Assembly (NCBI GenBank): GCA_029204225.1
Contig: CM055093.1
Location: 850,117-914,116, forward strand
DNA: 64,000 nucleotides
Origin: Diphasiastrum complanatum
Taxonomy: Eukaryota > Streptophyta > Lycopodiopsida > Lycopodiales > Lycopodiaceae
Direction of reading: 5' to 3'
The notes under the pieces are model-generated. The model ran no database searches, was not told the origin of the DNA, and worked only from the letters and a program-made list of their open reading frames with translations. This document shows, piece after piece, positions 9,886-21,999 of this stretch; position 1 is the stretch's first letter, and each line of letters opens with the position of its first letter. A program made the translations under genes and the position numbers.

Positions 9886-10830
9886 GTACATAATCAATAT
9901 ATATGGAGTATACAATGTGAAAATTGAAAAGATGAGCTAACTCTAATCTTAATGTAATCCAAGAAATTCATTTTGTCATCATAAAAGCCATGGCCAAATG
10001 GAAATAAGAAAGGAAACAACGTTGTTTCCAAAGTAAATATTTTGTTATCTTGGTTTACTGGTATTCCTTCAATATTGGTTGTAAATTGTATTGAGCGTTC
10101 ATGTAGATTTCCTTTGCTACGTAATTGAAAGTTCGAGTATTGGTAGATGTTAATTTTTGAGTGTTTTTGACTAGTGTGTCATGTCTTCCAAAATAACATT
10201 ATTGTGAATCATTGGATCTGTTTGCATTGTTTCAAAAGTTGATTCAAGTCGATCTTTATCAAGAAAATCTTTCATTGTGTTTTTAGATACCAAACATCCA
10301 GAGCAAGAGTATTATGTTTAGTTTCAAGAGCATGTTTAAAACTTTGTTCACAAACGCTATTCTATACCAATCAAACACAACATATCTATTTGATTGGAAA
10401 CATCAATAAGCAAACTCTAAGTAGTAGAGTTGTGCGGTCATAATAATGGCTTGGAGAATTTTGTAAGACTGCTACTAATGGCTTCAAGTATTGCTATACG
10501 TAAACCACCCTCAGAAGAATTTTGACATTTCATGCAGACAAGGTCTCTTGGAGTATTTATGATCTGGAGAAAGATCACAATATAAATGGCTGCGTATGAA
10601 GAGATTTGAAGTTTGAGCTTACTTGCTGCTATGCACTTCTAGAAGCAAAGAGTGACTCGATAATCACAAGGATGTGATTGAGATTTATATGCACAGTTAA
10701 GGTACGAGGGAGAAAATTATTATTTTAGTGATTTGTGAGTGATTTAGTACATCATCGAAATCAATCTAACATGACTGATCAACAGAATATTCATTCTTGG
10801 TCTAATGAGAGGCAGATAGAGATGTCGACG
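9886..10830 (-). pseudogene. Helitron N-terminal relic
   Basis: On the minus strand near 9905-10060 the reading 'ETTLFPFLFPFGHGFYDD' followed by 'MNFLDYIKIRVSS' matches the conserved start of the Helitron helicase-like N domain ('LFPxLFPxGxGG'). Upstream pieces ('NVILEDMTH', 'YVAKEIYMNAQYN') are out of frame with each other. Near-identical copies lie at 43927-44870 (same orientation) and 29913-30945 (inverted). It faces the helicase relic at 8.1-9.4 kb, so the two halves of one element type are now in opposite orientation. Confidence 0.7.
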
Positions 10831-10845
10831 TTCTGTTGTATTTCA

Positions 10846-11135
10846 ACTCCTCGGTGCCTATGTTGGATCTTGCAAAGCGTTTTGGAATAACAGCAACGCA
10901 TTCAAATTCGCCACCTCTCATGACCAATGTGGAGGTGGGCTTGGGTCATCCCACAATTTTGTCGAGAGGTGAATGCTAATAAAAAGGGCATCAACTTACA
11001 ACCAAAGATCAGAAAGGATGGTCATTATATTTAGCTACGGGATGGTACATTGTCAAAGAAGAAGTTCAAAATTATCCAAGAAGAATGGTACCGAGTTTAT
11101 TAGTCAGAATACGAGTGACATCTCAGTTGATACTC
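10846..11135 (+). pseudogene. Captured gene fragment of unknown identity, copy 1
   Basis: The plus strand reads like real coding sequence across one frame change: 'LDLAKRFGITATHSNSPP', 'GHPTILSR', then 'NANKKGINLQPKIRKDGHY' and 'LRDGTLSKKKFKIIQEEWY'. The basic, charged composition does not look like a transposon enzyme. A stop interrupts this copy near 11030. I do not recognise the family. The second copy is at 44880-45230. It follows a Helitron relic directly, which suggests Helitron capture. Confidence 0.5.
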
Positions 11136-11479
11136 AAAGAGCAGTCTAAAGATGAGGCTGCGGATATTAGAAAGCCACCATACGGAATATGAGCTAGAGA
11201 GACGCAAGAGCCAACATCACAACTACGATGCCTGGTTCTAGTGTTCAGAGGAATGGTGATGACGTTACAGTAGGTAATATGGAAATTTTCTGCAAGGAGG
11301 GTTATTGAATTTAACTTCACTGATTACCAGACAAGCAGAGGATTAATTGTATATTCACACTCCAGAGTGCCAATAGGAAGTGGGTGCAAGATAGGTTGAG
11401 ATAATGCCAACCCAACATCATGCATTAGAAAGGCTGGTTGATAGCTGTGCACAATAAGAAAACGTCCTTAGAAGTTAGT

Positions 11480-12300
11480 AGAAGATACTTCAGGTTGTTG
11501 ATTTTGAGTAACTATTCAAATAAGGTCGGAGCATAAGGTCTCACAACATAAGGATGGAGCCTTTACGTTGCTCAATGCACAAGCATCATCAACTGCATGA
11601 ACGACCTGTTTTTCGTACTCCTCAAATGTGTAACCAACGGACCAGATCCTGAAGGGTTAGATCCGTGATAGTCGATGCGAAGGCCACCACAAGGTATTTC
11701 ATTCCTGCCCCAAGCAGAGAAAGCTCATAGAATATATGAGCTGCCTCGGTGACAGCCTCCTTTACAATGGATAAAGATGGAATCTGCGATTCAATATGGA
11801 AGTGGAGCAGCTGGAGAACATCTAACATTCCAATGTCCTTCAAAGTTTTGACAATACTCAAGATTTCAGATGCGGACAACCCAAATTTTCCCTTGTTTCC
11901 AGATGTGTCTCCCCAGTGGCCACTGTGCTTTGTGCTTAATTTTGCACGGACACCAATCACAGGCTGCACTCGAAGATACTGATCATTCATTTTAAGAACT
12001 ACCTGTAGCTCTTCCTCCTGCTCCAAAACAATGACGGAATTGAGCCCCAGCTGACGAGCTATTAGCGCAAGCTGCACATATTCTTCTTTGTAGCCATTGC
12101 AAATCAAAAGCGTATCAGGACCACAGGTCAAGATTCTGGTTCAGAACCTGCCTCAAGTCCAAAAGTGAAGTTTCTACCAAACCTCACAATGTCTTCAACT
12201 AGATACCGGTCTGGATTGCAGTTCACTGGAAATATGCCTTGGAAGCTACCCCTATAGCCGTTAAGAAGAATGGCTCTCTAGGTATCACAGCCAGACTCAT
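11480..12300 (-). pseudogene. Arginine decarboxylase fragment A
   Basis: Minus-strand readings match the biosynthetic (SpeA-type) arginine decarboxylase of plants. In order they are '[18 protein letters not shown]', '[18 protein letters not shown]', '[18 protein letters not shown]', '[18 protein letters not shown]', '[11 protein letters not shown]', '[12 protein letters not shown]' and '[18 protein letters not shown]'. The enzyme makes agmatine for polyamine synthesis. The position expected to hold the PLP-binding lysine (VKCN) reads VNCN here. Frameshifts occur near 12130 and 11640, and both termini are missing, so this is a dead internal fragment. Plant genes of this type often lack introns, so the capture route cannot be judged from it. 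Confidence 0.85.
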
Positions 12301-12498
12301 TATTACAACTGTGTTTCCAAATCTTTCTGCTTATCAACTCGATTCACGAAAGAATAATGTCTGGCTTTTTCTTAATTCAAGTCAATTTTGAAGAATCGCC
12401 TTGACTTGACGAGGAAAACACTTAACATTGTTTGGCCGCCCATCTTGGCTGATTACGGCCTCATCGTCATGATCTTGAATGGCCTCGATACGAGCTTG
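12301..12498 (-). other. Coding-like insert between ADC fragments
   Basis: This minus-strand reading includes 'IEAIQDHDDEAVISQDGR' and 'NNVKCFPRQVKAILQN' and is not part of arginine decarboxylase. The same segment occurs at 45290-45520 and 52300-52360, where it continues into another unassigned coding-like stretch. I do not recognise it. Confidence 0.4.
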
Positions 12499-13110
12499 CT
12501 ATTTGAAGGTACTACCGATTTCCATTATAGGGAGGAAGCTGTGATTGACTAAACGTCCCAACCCAAACGGCTCTGTATCATTAACAAGAATAACAGGCTG
12601 CGATCGAAGATACTGACTCATTTTAGGAACTATCTGTAGCTCTTCCTCCTGCTCCAAATTAACAATGACGGAATTGAGCCCCAGCTGACGAGCTATTAGC
12701 TCAAGCTGCACATATTCCGCATGTTTGTAGCCATTGCAAATCAAAAGCGCATCAGGACCACAGGTCAAGATTCTGATTCTGGCTCAAGTGCAAAAGCGAA
12801 GTTTGTAAAAAACCTCACAATGTCAATTACATACCGATCTGGATTGCACTTCATTGGAAATACGCCTTGGAAGCTACCCCGATAGTTGTTAAGAAGAATT
12901 GCAAAACCTCAAGCCTGCTCTTCAGAATCTCAGGAAAGCGAATAATCAAAGGAGTGTTCATTTCTCCAGCCTCTTGGATTTATTGAAGTATTGCCATAAG
13001 ATCTATCTCTTCTGTGCAAGTTGTATTGAATTCACTGGGTCGTACGACCATATTTCTATCTCTTTTGATGAAAAAATTATGGCGCTCCCCCATCTCCCAT
13101 ATATGATGTA
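12499..13110 (-). pseudogene. Arginine decarboxylase fragment B
   Basis: A second, more N-terminal arginine decarboxylase piece on the minus strand reads 'VVRPSEFN', 'EIDLMAILQ', 'AGEMNTPLIIRFPEILKS', 'NNYRGSFQGVFPMKCNPD', '[15 protein letters not shown]' and '[18 protein letters not shown]'. It overlaps fragment A across the PLP-lysine region, so the two are diverged duplicates rather than halves of one gene. The PLP lysine (MKCN) is kept here. Homology stops near 12595, and frameshifts and a stop are present. It is a pseudogene. Confidence 0.83.
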
Positions 13111-13326
13111 TTTACCAACAATCAAGCCACTCTTTACAGGACGAATTCTTCGCAATTTCTAGTATTGCTGAATAGTTTGAAATTGAGACTCTGAAATTGT
13201 TCTTTCTTAGTTCCAATGCGAGTCCGGGTGGGGACTCGGCATGCTATCGCAGCTGCGCCAGCGAAAGCCTGGAAGCTATGCAGCGATCACTCTAGAAGCT
13301 TACGGCTCAAGGTATCACAGCTATGC

Positions 13327-13437
13327 CTGGTACGCGTCTGGAACTCCAGCCCAATTGTGGACTTGGATTCCAGACTGAACTCATTACTCAAAAATCTGGA
13401 TAAGAGCTTAGACATGCCCACCGCTGATTGCTGCCCA
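13327..13437 (-). pseudogene. RabA/Rab11-type small GTPase exon fragment
   Basis: The minus strand reads '[12 protein letters not shown]' then '[19 protein letters not shown]'. This matches the P-loop and switch I part of plant RabA (Rab11) GTPases (family consensus G-D-S-x-V-G-K-S-N-L-L-S-R-F ... ESKSTIGVEF). The P-loop Gly-Lys is damaged (VGMS instead of VGKS), and nothing downstream of the effector loop remains. It continues the run of minus-strand captured fragments after the arginine decarboxylase pieces. Confidence 0.75.
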
Positions 13438-13776
13438 GTTGCTTTCAAACCATCCTAATGATCAATCAACACAACTATATGCTGTTTGATCAGATGTTTA
13501 CAAAAAGCTGATCTAATCCGCACAGTTATCTGCTGGTTGCACCGCTGTCCACAAGCTTTTCCTGCTTTGCTTTTTCTAACGCGAATTGACCAACAGAAAA
13601 CGGCGACGACAGCGTAAATGAATGAAGACGTTTGCTGGGTCTGCAGATGGAGGGCGTAAAGCAAAGGCGATCGCTCATGAACTGGAGGGAGGTCGAACAA
13701 AGAGAGACATGCAGGAACGCACGCACGCAGGCAGCAAGAAAAAATATAGACATGCATAGAGAAATGTGCACGCGCG

Positions 13777-13780
<4 letters not shown>

Positions 13781-13807
<27 letters not shown>

Positions 13808-13838
13808 TACGAGCGAGAGCGAGAGCGAGAGAGAGAGA
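13781..13838. repeat. GA-rich microsatellite
   Basis: An imperfect (GA)n tract is interrupted by CGA and GC units. It is followed at about 13857-13945 by two short tandem duplications (CATGTCACAATAGACAC twice and AAAAATGCCATGTCATCAT twice). Confidence 0.9.
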
Positions 13839-15440
13839 CGCGTAGACCGGGTGAGTCATGTCACAATAGACACACGCGTCATGTCACAATAGACACATGC
13901 GATGAAAAATGCCATGTCATCATTAATTAAAAATGCCATGTCATCATAAAAAACTGATGACATGGAATTTTTGTTTTTATTTTTTTTTAAAATGATGATG
14001 TTAAATTTTTTCCATCCAAAGAACTTTAAAATGGGTATTAGCTGCCTTAAACACAAACCACAAAATCACACATTCCTATATAGAAAAACTTAATAAAAAA
14101 TCCTTTTACTACATAATAAACAGAAACCACAAAGCCACACACTTTTCGATATAGAAAATTATATCCTATGTAATTGATATCAATTTCTTACATAGGAAAA
14201 TTTATCAAAACTTGTTTTTTAATCTATTAAGAAAATTTAAAAAACTATTTTAAATGTGAAAAATCACATTCTTATATAGCATATGTTAAATTCTTAGTTT
14301 AAGCTATTAATTGAGTTTATTTTCTACAGCAAAACTTTAGACTCAAATTGAAATCTACTACCATACTTTCAAAATCTCTGAATTAAATAACAATTGGACT
14401 TCACGACAGGGACTAACCAATGAAACCAACACATCTATGCCATCATAACTTTTCAAAGAACATTCCATATAAACAAAATTGTATTTACAAGACTAGAAGA
14501 AATTCAGCTGAACAGAAGGTGATCACAGTTACTTTCACCTAGTTGGCTGGAATTTCTCTCGATACTTACAGCTGCATCATCTGAACAAAAACCATCTTGA
14601 TGTTGCTGCAGCCGAGCTACTAACAGAGAATTGTAGGGGGTTAATGTCCATTAATTCTAAAATTCTTTCTTATTGGATTGTTCTCGATCAAAGTAGCATG
14701 GTACCCATCCTTAGCATCCATAAAATCAGGCACCATAGTTGTCACTTTTAAAGGCAGGTCAATGTGTTCCGAAGTTCTCAGTTTGTGGTTCTGCTCACAC
14801 CTATGAGAATAAATACTTGGGAAGGCACTGATTTTTGAGTATGTCTAGCTTCGTTAGATACTCGTCCTTGTCTTCTTGAATGGCATTCATATTCACATGC
14901 ACCAACTTGATATAGCTTCATCCTTTCTGTACCCATATTTTGCATGACTATTACAAACCTTCCTTCTAAATTGAAAAGCATGCACAAAAAACAAAAAGGC
15001 ATGAACTAACCTTTGAAGGCATGCTCTTTACCTTTACCTTCTCTTTTGAATTCCAGGGACCACTAGAACATAGTGTCCGCCAACAAATTCAATCTACAAA
15101 AACAAGTCTCAAATTCAACTGGCAATGTGGATGCACAGATGAGGATATTGAATCTGAATCTGATATGGAAACAAATTTACTTCAAAAAATAAGTCTATTA
15201 TCTCAGCTGGTTTGTATTATCCATTGAGGCAAACACCCTCACACGAGTTAAGAGTCTGCATACACTACTATCAGTACACCACTCGTATTATTACGACAAA
15301 CAAAAGAATGAATGATTTGATCAAGTTGCAGCTGCTCTCAGCTACAATTGTCAGATCCTCTTGTGCAGTTAGATCCAGAATGTAGATTAATAAATCCTAT
15401 CAGTCAGACTAGACTATGAGGTAGAGAACAAATGTAATTA
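13839..15440. other. AT-rich region, no gene assigned
   Basis: There is no convincing coding signal. A possible plus-strand exon at 15056-15221 begins after a CCAG acceptor-like site, but its protein is not recognised and a donor is not clear. The rest is AT-rich spacer. Confidence 0.4.
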
Positions 15441-16290
15441 CAAAGTTACCAATTGTTGGACGTTGATGGGAGAGATGAAGTTTTGTCCACCTGTAAAAAA
15501 TCCTCACCAAAGTCCACATTGGCCGCATCAGAGGGATGGAATGGATCCCAGAACAAGTACTCAGAACGATCTGGACAGAGGTTAGAGAAGGGCAGGCATG
15601 GAAACCCTCCGTTGAATTTCCCCAGTCTGCAGCAGCTCATGTTTGTATAAGCAAATCCTTGATAGAATTCAGTTCGTCGTATAGTCAGATTCGCTTACGA
15701 CAGTTTCTTCGTAATCATTCTTACATCCCGAGAATACCCAAAAATCTTTTCATGACAAATTCTGCAAACAAACCAATCAACTTTATCCTCAATCGTACAA
15801 ACACGCAGTCCCAAAAATGTATTGATTTTTTTGCTAGATGAAGCAGTTCAGACCTAACCACCACATATTTACTCTACAAAAATATAGGCAAGTAAGAAAC
15901 AAAAATGTTCGAAGAACTTTACAAGTTAAAGGTGAACTGATCTGAATACCATAACGATTCAGATTGTTGAATTGCTCCACAAAGGCACTGTAGGTGTCGC
16001 CAAACACAATGGAGGAGCCAGACAGTTGTGCATTCATAAACGTGAACAGATGCCTTGCGCAGTTTTTGAAGTTGACAACCAAATTGTTGATAAATTGGAT
16101 GCATGGACCTGGGGAGGAAGACCGTAGTAGCCTGCAGCAGATGATAATGTAACCTCTCCTGCAGCTTTCCTCACCAGAAAAAGAGAAAAGCATTTCATAA
16201 GCAAACAATCACTAACATGGACCCGCCTATCATAAATAAGCACCACTAGCCTGAGAAGAACTTGATCCACAAAGTGAAGTATTAAAGAAA
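15441..16290 (-). pseudogene. GDSL esterase/lipase gene fragment
   Basis: The minus strand carries the C-terminal half of a plant GDSL-type secreted esterase. One block at about 15950-16120 reads 'GPCIQFINNLVVNFKN' and 'GSSIVFGDTYSAFVEQFN'. The last block at 15447-15642 reads 'CCRLGKFNGGFPCLP' and 'EYLFWDPFHPSDAAN', which contains the catalytic Asp and His of block V (DPFHP). A one-base shift before 'SPINVQQL' breaks the end. The blocks are separated by about 300 bp with a GT donor near 15949, so intron structure seems retained, implying DNA-level capture. The N-terminal GDSL motif is absent. It cannot encode a full enzyme. Confidence 0.8.
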
Positions 16291-18302
16291 GCAATGCACT
16301 TTCAAGAGTCTCATTAGTTTTATCATCAGTCACCAGCGAAATGTCTATCACATTTCATCAAAATAGCCTACATAAGGAGATCAGAAGCAATGTTTAGGGC
16401 CAAGCATGTCCAAAAAAAAAAAGTAGCCTTAAATTGCAATGGTTGAGAAGTGAAACAGGCATATACAACATATTTCATGCAATGCTTCTGTCTAACAACT
16501 GCTTCAACCAAAAAAAAGGCATATGACGGCAGAGCTTTGATAAGGAGCCAAATCATTACAGCTTTTGCGCATACCAACTTGCCAAAATAACTGTTACAAA
16601 AGGTTTAAGTTCAAGCGACAAACATAAACAGCGATAACTTTGTTGCAAGATCCAATCTCAACTTGCGAACAACAAATATTCGAGCGAATATGATGGACAC
16701 CTGCCAAAAGAAGTATAGAGGACAAGGTTAGTTTTTGTCGATAATAGTAGTCCAGTTCAATTGCCTAAAGAAAACTTTGATGGTATTCTTCATAGCAATT
16801 AGCAAGTTATCTACCTAGAAAGAACCAATCTAATGCGGTAGCAACATCTGAACGTGTGTCTCGACAACAAACTATGAGTTCGTTAGGGTGCTTTGTTCGT
16901 CTTAGTTACCTTTTGAGAATACAAGAAAATAGGAAAGGCTCAAACGATCTAGACCAGATATGTGAAGATACAATGGACAGGGTGCCGAAAGAAGCAGGAG
17001 TGTTACCTCCACGCGAGATATAGCTAGCTGCAGTTTGATGTCGGTGGATCGCGTGCCGAGGTTCTGTGCCGCCACAGAACTTCTCTCTGAAAAAAAACAC
17101 ACTTAGGCAACGCAAATTCCCAACTTAAACCACTGAAAAGCTCGCAAGCAAACCAGAACCGAGGTGAGAATTCCCAACTATAACAAAAACAAAGAAGAAG
17201 GGCGAAGTATAGAAGGAACAAACGATCTTGTATATAATGACGTAGAGAGTGAGAGTGACCTAAAAGCAAATGGCGGCCGAAGCATCGCATCTCGAAATGG
17301 CACAAATCACAGTCATGAGGAGTAGCAGCAGCAAACGATGACAACACATTTGGTGACTAATACTCAACGATGCTATCTACACTAAATCCACTTTCAAAAT
17401 TACTTTATTCAACCGAAACTAAGAGATACAGTCAATATTCCCTGCAGCTTATAATGTAAAACTCAAGAAAACCATTCATCAGTTGGTTAGACGCTCGTTT
17501 CGAATTTCAGAAGTATCGGTGCAAGCAATATATGGCATTCTTCCTCCTCGTTTCTAAATTCTACAAAACGATATGCAAAATTTGATGGGACTCAATTGTT
17601 CCTGATAGAAGACTGTCTTGAACTTAATATTTTCTCAGAATAACCCAGTTTTCCCACTTAAAATACTGGACTAGAATATATTGCATAAGATGCTACATGA
17701 TAATTTGTCTCCATGTCATTACAACTCTCCCAATGCATTTCAAAAATTGATGATTACCCCACATTGCAAGTAGAAAGAATCTTAGATGCCCTTCAAATGA
17801 AATTGACTTCTGAGCTTCTACAGATTTCACCAAAGCGCAAGACTTAAATTCTTCAGAAAGCTTTTGAGGGGTTATTAATAATTATTTTGAAACCTATGTT
17901 CCTTCAAACCTAAGTTCCTATAAGCACATCGCTTAACCAGTGTAAAACATAAAGGCTGTGCTTTGTGATTGCATAGCAATGTGTAACTAGGAAAATATCT
18001 GCAGAAACACGTATGAAAGAGTGAGATCTAGTAGACAACACGAGCATCATCTGAGTAGCAATACTGTTGATGTATTAATTTTTGATGCATGTTATAAAAC
18101 ATGTACAAAGGCAAACAGTTTTATATTCTGAAGATATAGCCTAGTAGACTTAAGAAAGAGCCAAATCTACAGTAACAGGCACTCATCCGACTGGATTAAT
18201 AATTCAAATTGGTGGTAAAACATGGTTCAACAAAGTTAGCAATACCTGAAACTATCACAAAATATTATGCATATCTAAATAGTCAGATGTTCCTCAACTT
18301 AC
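16291..18302. other. AT-rich region, no gene assigned
   Basis: No domain is recognised. Around 16900-17350 the GC content rises with CpG-rich patches that could be a captured promoter or 5' exon, but there is no coding match. The remainder is AT-rich and may be intron sequence of the neighbouring NEK or GDSL fragments. Confidence 0.35.
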
Positions 18303-18563
18303 CGAAGAAGCTAGAACATCTTCCATGAGGTTCTTTGCCAGTCCAAAATCTCCTGCAAGATCTTCAAGAAGCCTTTAGATACTAATTCTACAAGCTGGGA
18401 TACTAAGATACTATACTTGTCACTATCGGCCTTAATTTTGTGATAACTCAAAACCACATGCAAATAAATTTCATCAAAACCTCGCAGCTTATAAGTGGCC
18501 ATATTCAGATTAGAACTTACCCAGACGAATGTCATGCTCTTTTGTCAAAGATATGTTTGAACG
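18303..18563 (-). pseudogene. NIMA-related (NEK) kinase fragment, two exons
   Basis: Two minus-strand exons, 18521-18563 and 18303-18352, join across a 168-bp GT-AG intron in correct phase to read 'SNISLTKEHDIRLGDFGLAK' and 'NLMEDVLASS'. This is the subdomain VIb-VII region, with the DFG magnesium-binding motif, of a plant NEK kinase. Both exons end at consensus GTAAGT donors and the first begins after a CCAG acceptor. The exon continuing with the VGTP motif is not found downstream. The fragment is undamaged but isolated, so it was captured as genomic DNA with its intron. Confidence 0.82.
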
Positions 18564-18679
18564 CTGGATAAACAATCAAAATATGTGACATAAGCAAAAA
18601 CCTTCAAGGGTAAGAAGAAAGATAAAACTATTAACACGACAAGAATAGTATGCTCTGCATGCAAAAATTTGCTGCTATC

Positions 18680-19463
18680 CTATACAACATTCCAGTCAAT
18701 TATTGGAATGAAATGACTTATGCACAATCTGACGCAATTGCTGTTGATCTTGATAAACACTTTGGTCACATGGGTCAATGTGAAAACAAATTGACAAATG
18801 GACCAATCACATTTTCTTCTGTAATACAAATGATCAATCCTACAATAGCACATCTATTTCAGTCTCCCCCCTCAAATACAAGAACATAAGGTATAGCGAA
18901 CATTTCTTTTAATATTTCTACTATGAAATATGAAAATAATTTAACTTTATTGCACGATTTTTAGGTTATAATAGAAGAGGATGTAGCAACAACAAGTGCT
19001 ACAAAGGTAAATCAAACTCTGTTTATCTATTTCATTTTCAAAAGCTTACTCTTATGCAATTTTACAAAAACATACATTAGCTAAATTGTTTGAATGCAGG
19101 AAAACACACCTCCACCAAAAAGAGCACGAAGAACATTCACATCTACAAATTAGAATGCATAAAAAATAAAAAAGTTAACATTGGACAAACAACATCACTG
19201 ATGAAAAGATATCACCAACACTGTGAAAACCCTCCTTCAAAAATGTTGGCAGATGCATCTCTATATGCTCTGTTTTAAAATATTTGTAAGATATCTACAA
19301 TTTGGACTACTTATGACAAAAAGATTGCAAATGATTTAGAATCATTCTATATAGATCTATTTGCTTCATGTGGCTCAAATGGTTATAACATATTAAAAAA
19401 CAACCCAAGCAATTCCAAAAAGTATTGGTACTTGAAAAGACGTCAATACATGTAAATATAATA
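18680..19463 (+). pseudogene. GIY-YIG endonuclease-like ORF with introns
   Basis: A first block (about 18690-18889) reads 'YWNEMTYAQSDAIAVDLD' and 'ITFSSVIQMINPTIAHLF', conserved in a second copy at 50909-51136 but of unknown function. After AG-bounded intervening sequence, 19130-19463 reads 'IHIYKLECIKNKKVNIGQTT', 'MKRYHQHCENPP', then, past a stop, 'DLESFYIDLFASCGSNGYN' and a terminal 'KKYWYLKRRQYM'. This has the layout of a GIY-YIG nuclease: HIY and NIG in place of GIY and YIG, the catalytic Arg in KRY, and the catalytic Glu in ESFYI. A TAA at 19276 interrupts the domain. It is a probable relic of a mobile element nuclease. Confidence 0.6.
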
Positions 19464-19810
19464 AAGCTGATTGTCAACTATAAATAGTTAAAATATGTTT
19501 TCATTTATCATTTATCATTCAATGATTCCCAATTGTTATAGATCTAAATGTCTATGAGGCTGGCCTTCGATTCTAGTTCTTATATAGGAAAAATATTTCT
19601 GTCTAGGAATCTAAAATGTTGCTTTTCCTAGATTGTCAAAGGAGGAAAGTGTTGCACTTTTCATAGTTGCATTCATATGCAACTAGGAAATTTCTCGTTT
19701 TTTCCTATCTAGATACATGTCATATTTTTCTTGTGTATCGATGATAATGAAAAGCAACAATATGGGCAAATCGCAAAAACAAAATGTGGAAGTAGTTATC
19801 TGTGTCATTG
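19464..19810. other. AT-rich 3' flank shared with 43.4-43.8 kb
   Basis: Noncoding. Its reverse complement occurs at 43430-43780, and part (19735-19810) also lies beside the second SPH copy near 28620-28700. It is probably the 3' untranslated or downstream region of the SPH gene. Confidence 0.6.
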
Positions 19811-20242
19811 TCAAAGAATCATAATAACCAGCGTATATACTACTACAACATGAGAAAATTCAGAGAACTCCAACCGCTTACAAAAATGCTGAAAAGTTGT
19901 CGCCTGGAACGTATGAAGAATCTGAGAATCAGATGAGATTTTACCTAAGAAGTAATACAAGAAAAAGGACCACACAACTTGGTCCATGTATTTGGCATCA
20001 GATTTGTAAAAGTCGCACCGAAATTTTGTCCATGGCCAGCCATTAAAATGCCAGTCATATTCTTCGCCGATACTCATAACATGCGTACCCAAATGGTCAT
20101 TTTTTGAAAAACAAGTCATGGTAATGGGATGCTGGTAGTGGTTGGTGATGGTAAAAGAATCAACGGAAGCAGACGACAGAGCTAGAGCCACAATGGCCAT
20201 TGTCACAATGAATGAAACTAGCGGATTTCTAATCACCGTCAT
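19811..20242 (-). CDS. S1/SPH-type secreted protein, copy A
   Basis: A 143-residue ORF starts with a clear signal peptide (hydrophobic core about 9-25, cleavage near the Ser/Ala cluster at 22-28). It continues into 'SFTITNHYQHPITMTCFSKN', 'DHLGTHVMSIGEEYDW' and 'TKFRCDFYKS'. This fits the plant self-incompatibility S1 / S-protein homologue family: small extracellular proteins with a beta-sandwich and paired cysteines (C44 and C76 here). After 'VVWSFFLYYFL' the sequence stops resembling the family exactly at a GTAAAATC, a plausible splice donor, so the ORF C-terminus may be intron read-through. A 192-bp CT tract (sense strand) ends 13 bases before the ATG. The ORF is intact, but expression is unknown. 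Copies are at 28.7 and 50.2 kb. Confidence 0.72.
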   Translation of the reverse strand: MTVIRNPLVSFIVTMAIVALALSSASVDSFTITNHYQHPITMTCFSKNDHLGTHVMSIGEEYDWHFNGWPWTKFRCDFYKSDAKYMDQVVWSFFLYYFLGKISSDSQILHTFQATTFQHFCKRLEFSEFSHVVVVYTLVIMIL

Positions 20243-20254
20243 GCTTGCAAATGT

Positions 20255-21999
<1,745 letters not shown>

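Noticed and set aside
13455-13859. 134-residue minus-strand ORF over the GA-rich region near 13.8 kb
   Set aside because: Low-complexity Ser/Leu start from the microsatellite, no homology, overlaps the edge of the RabA fragment in another frame.
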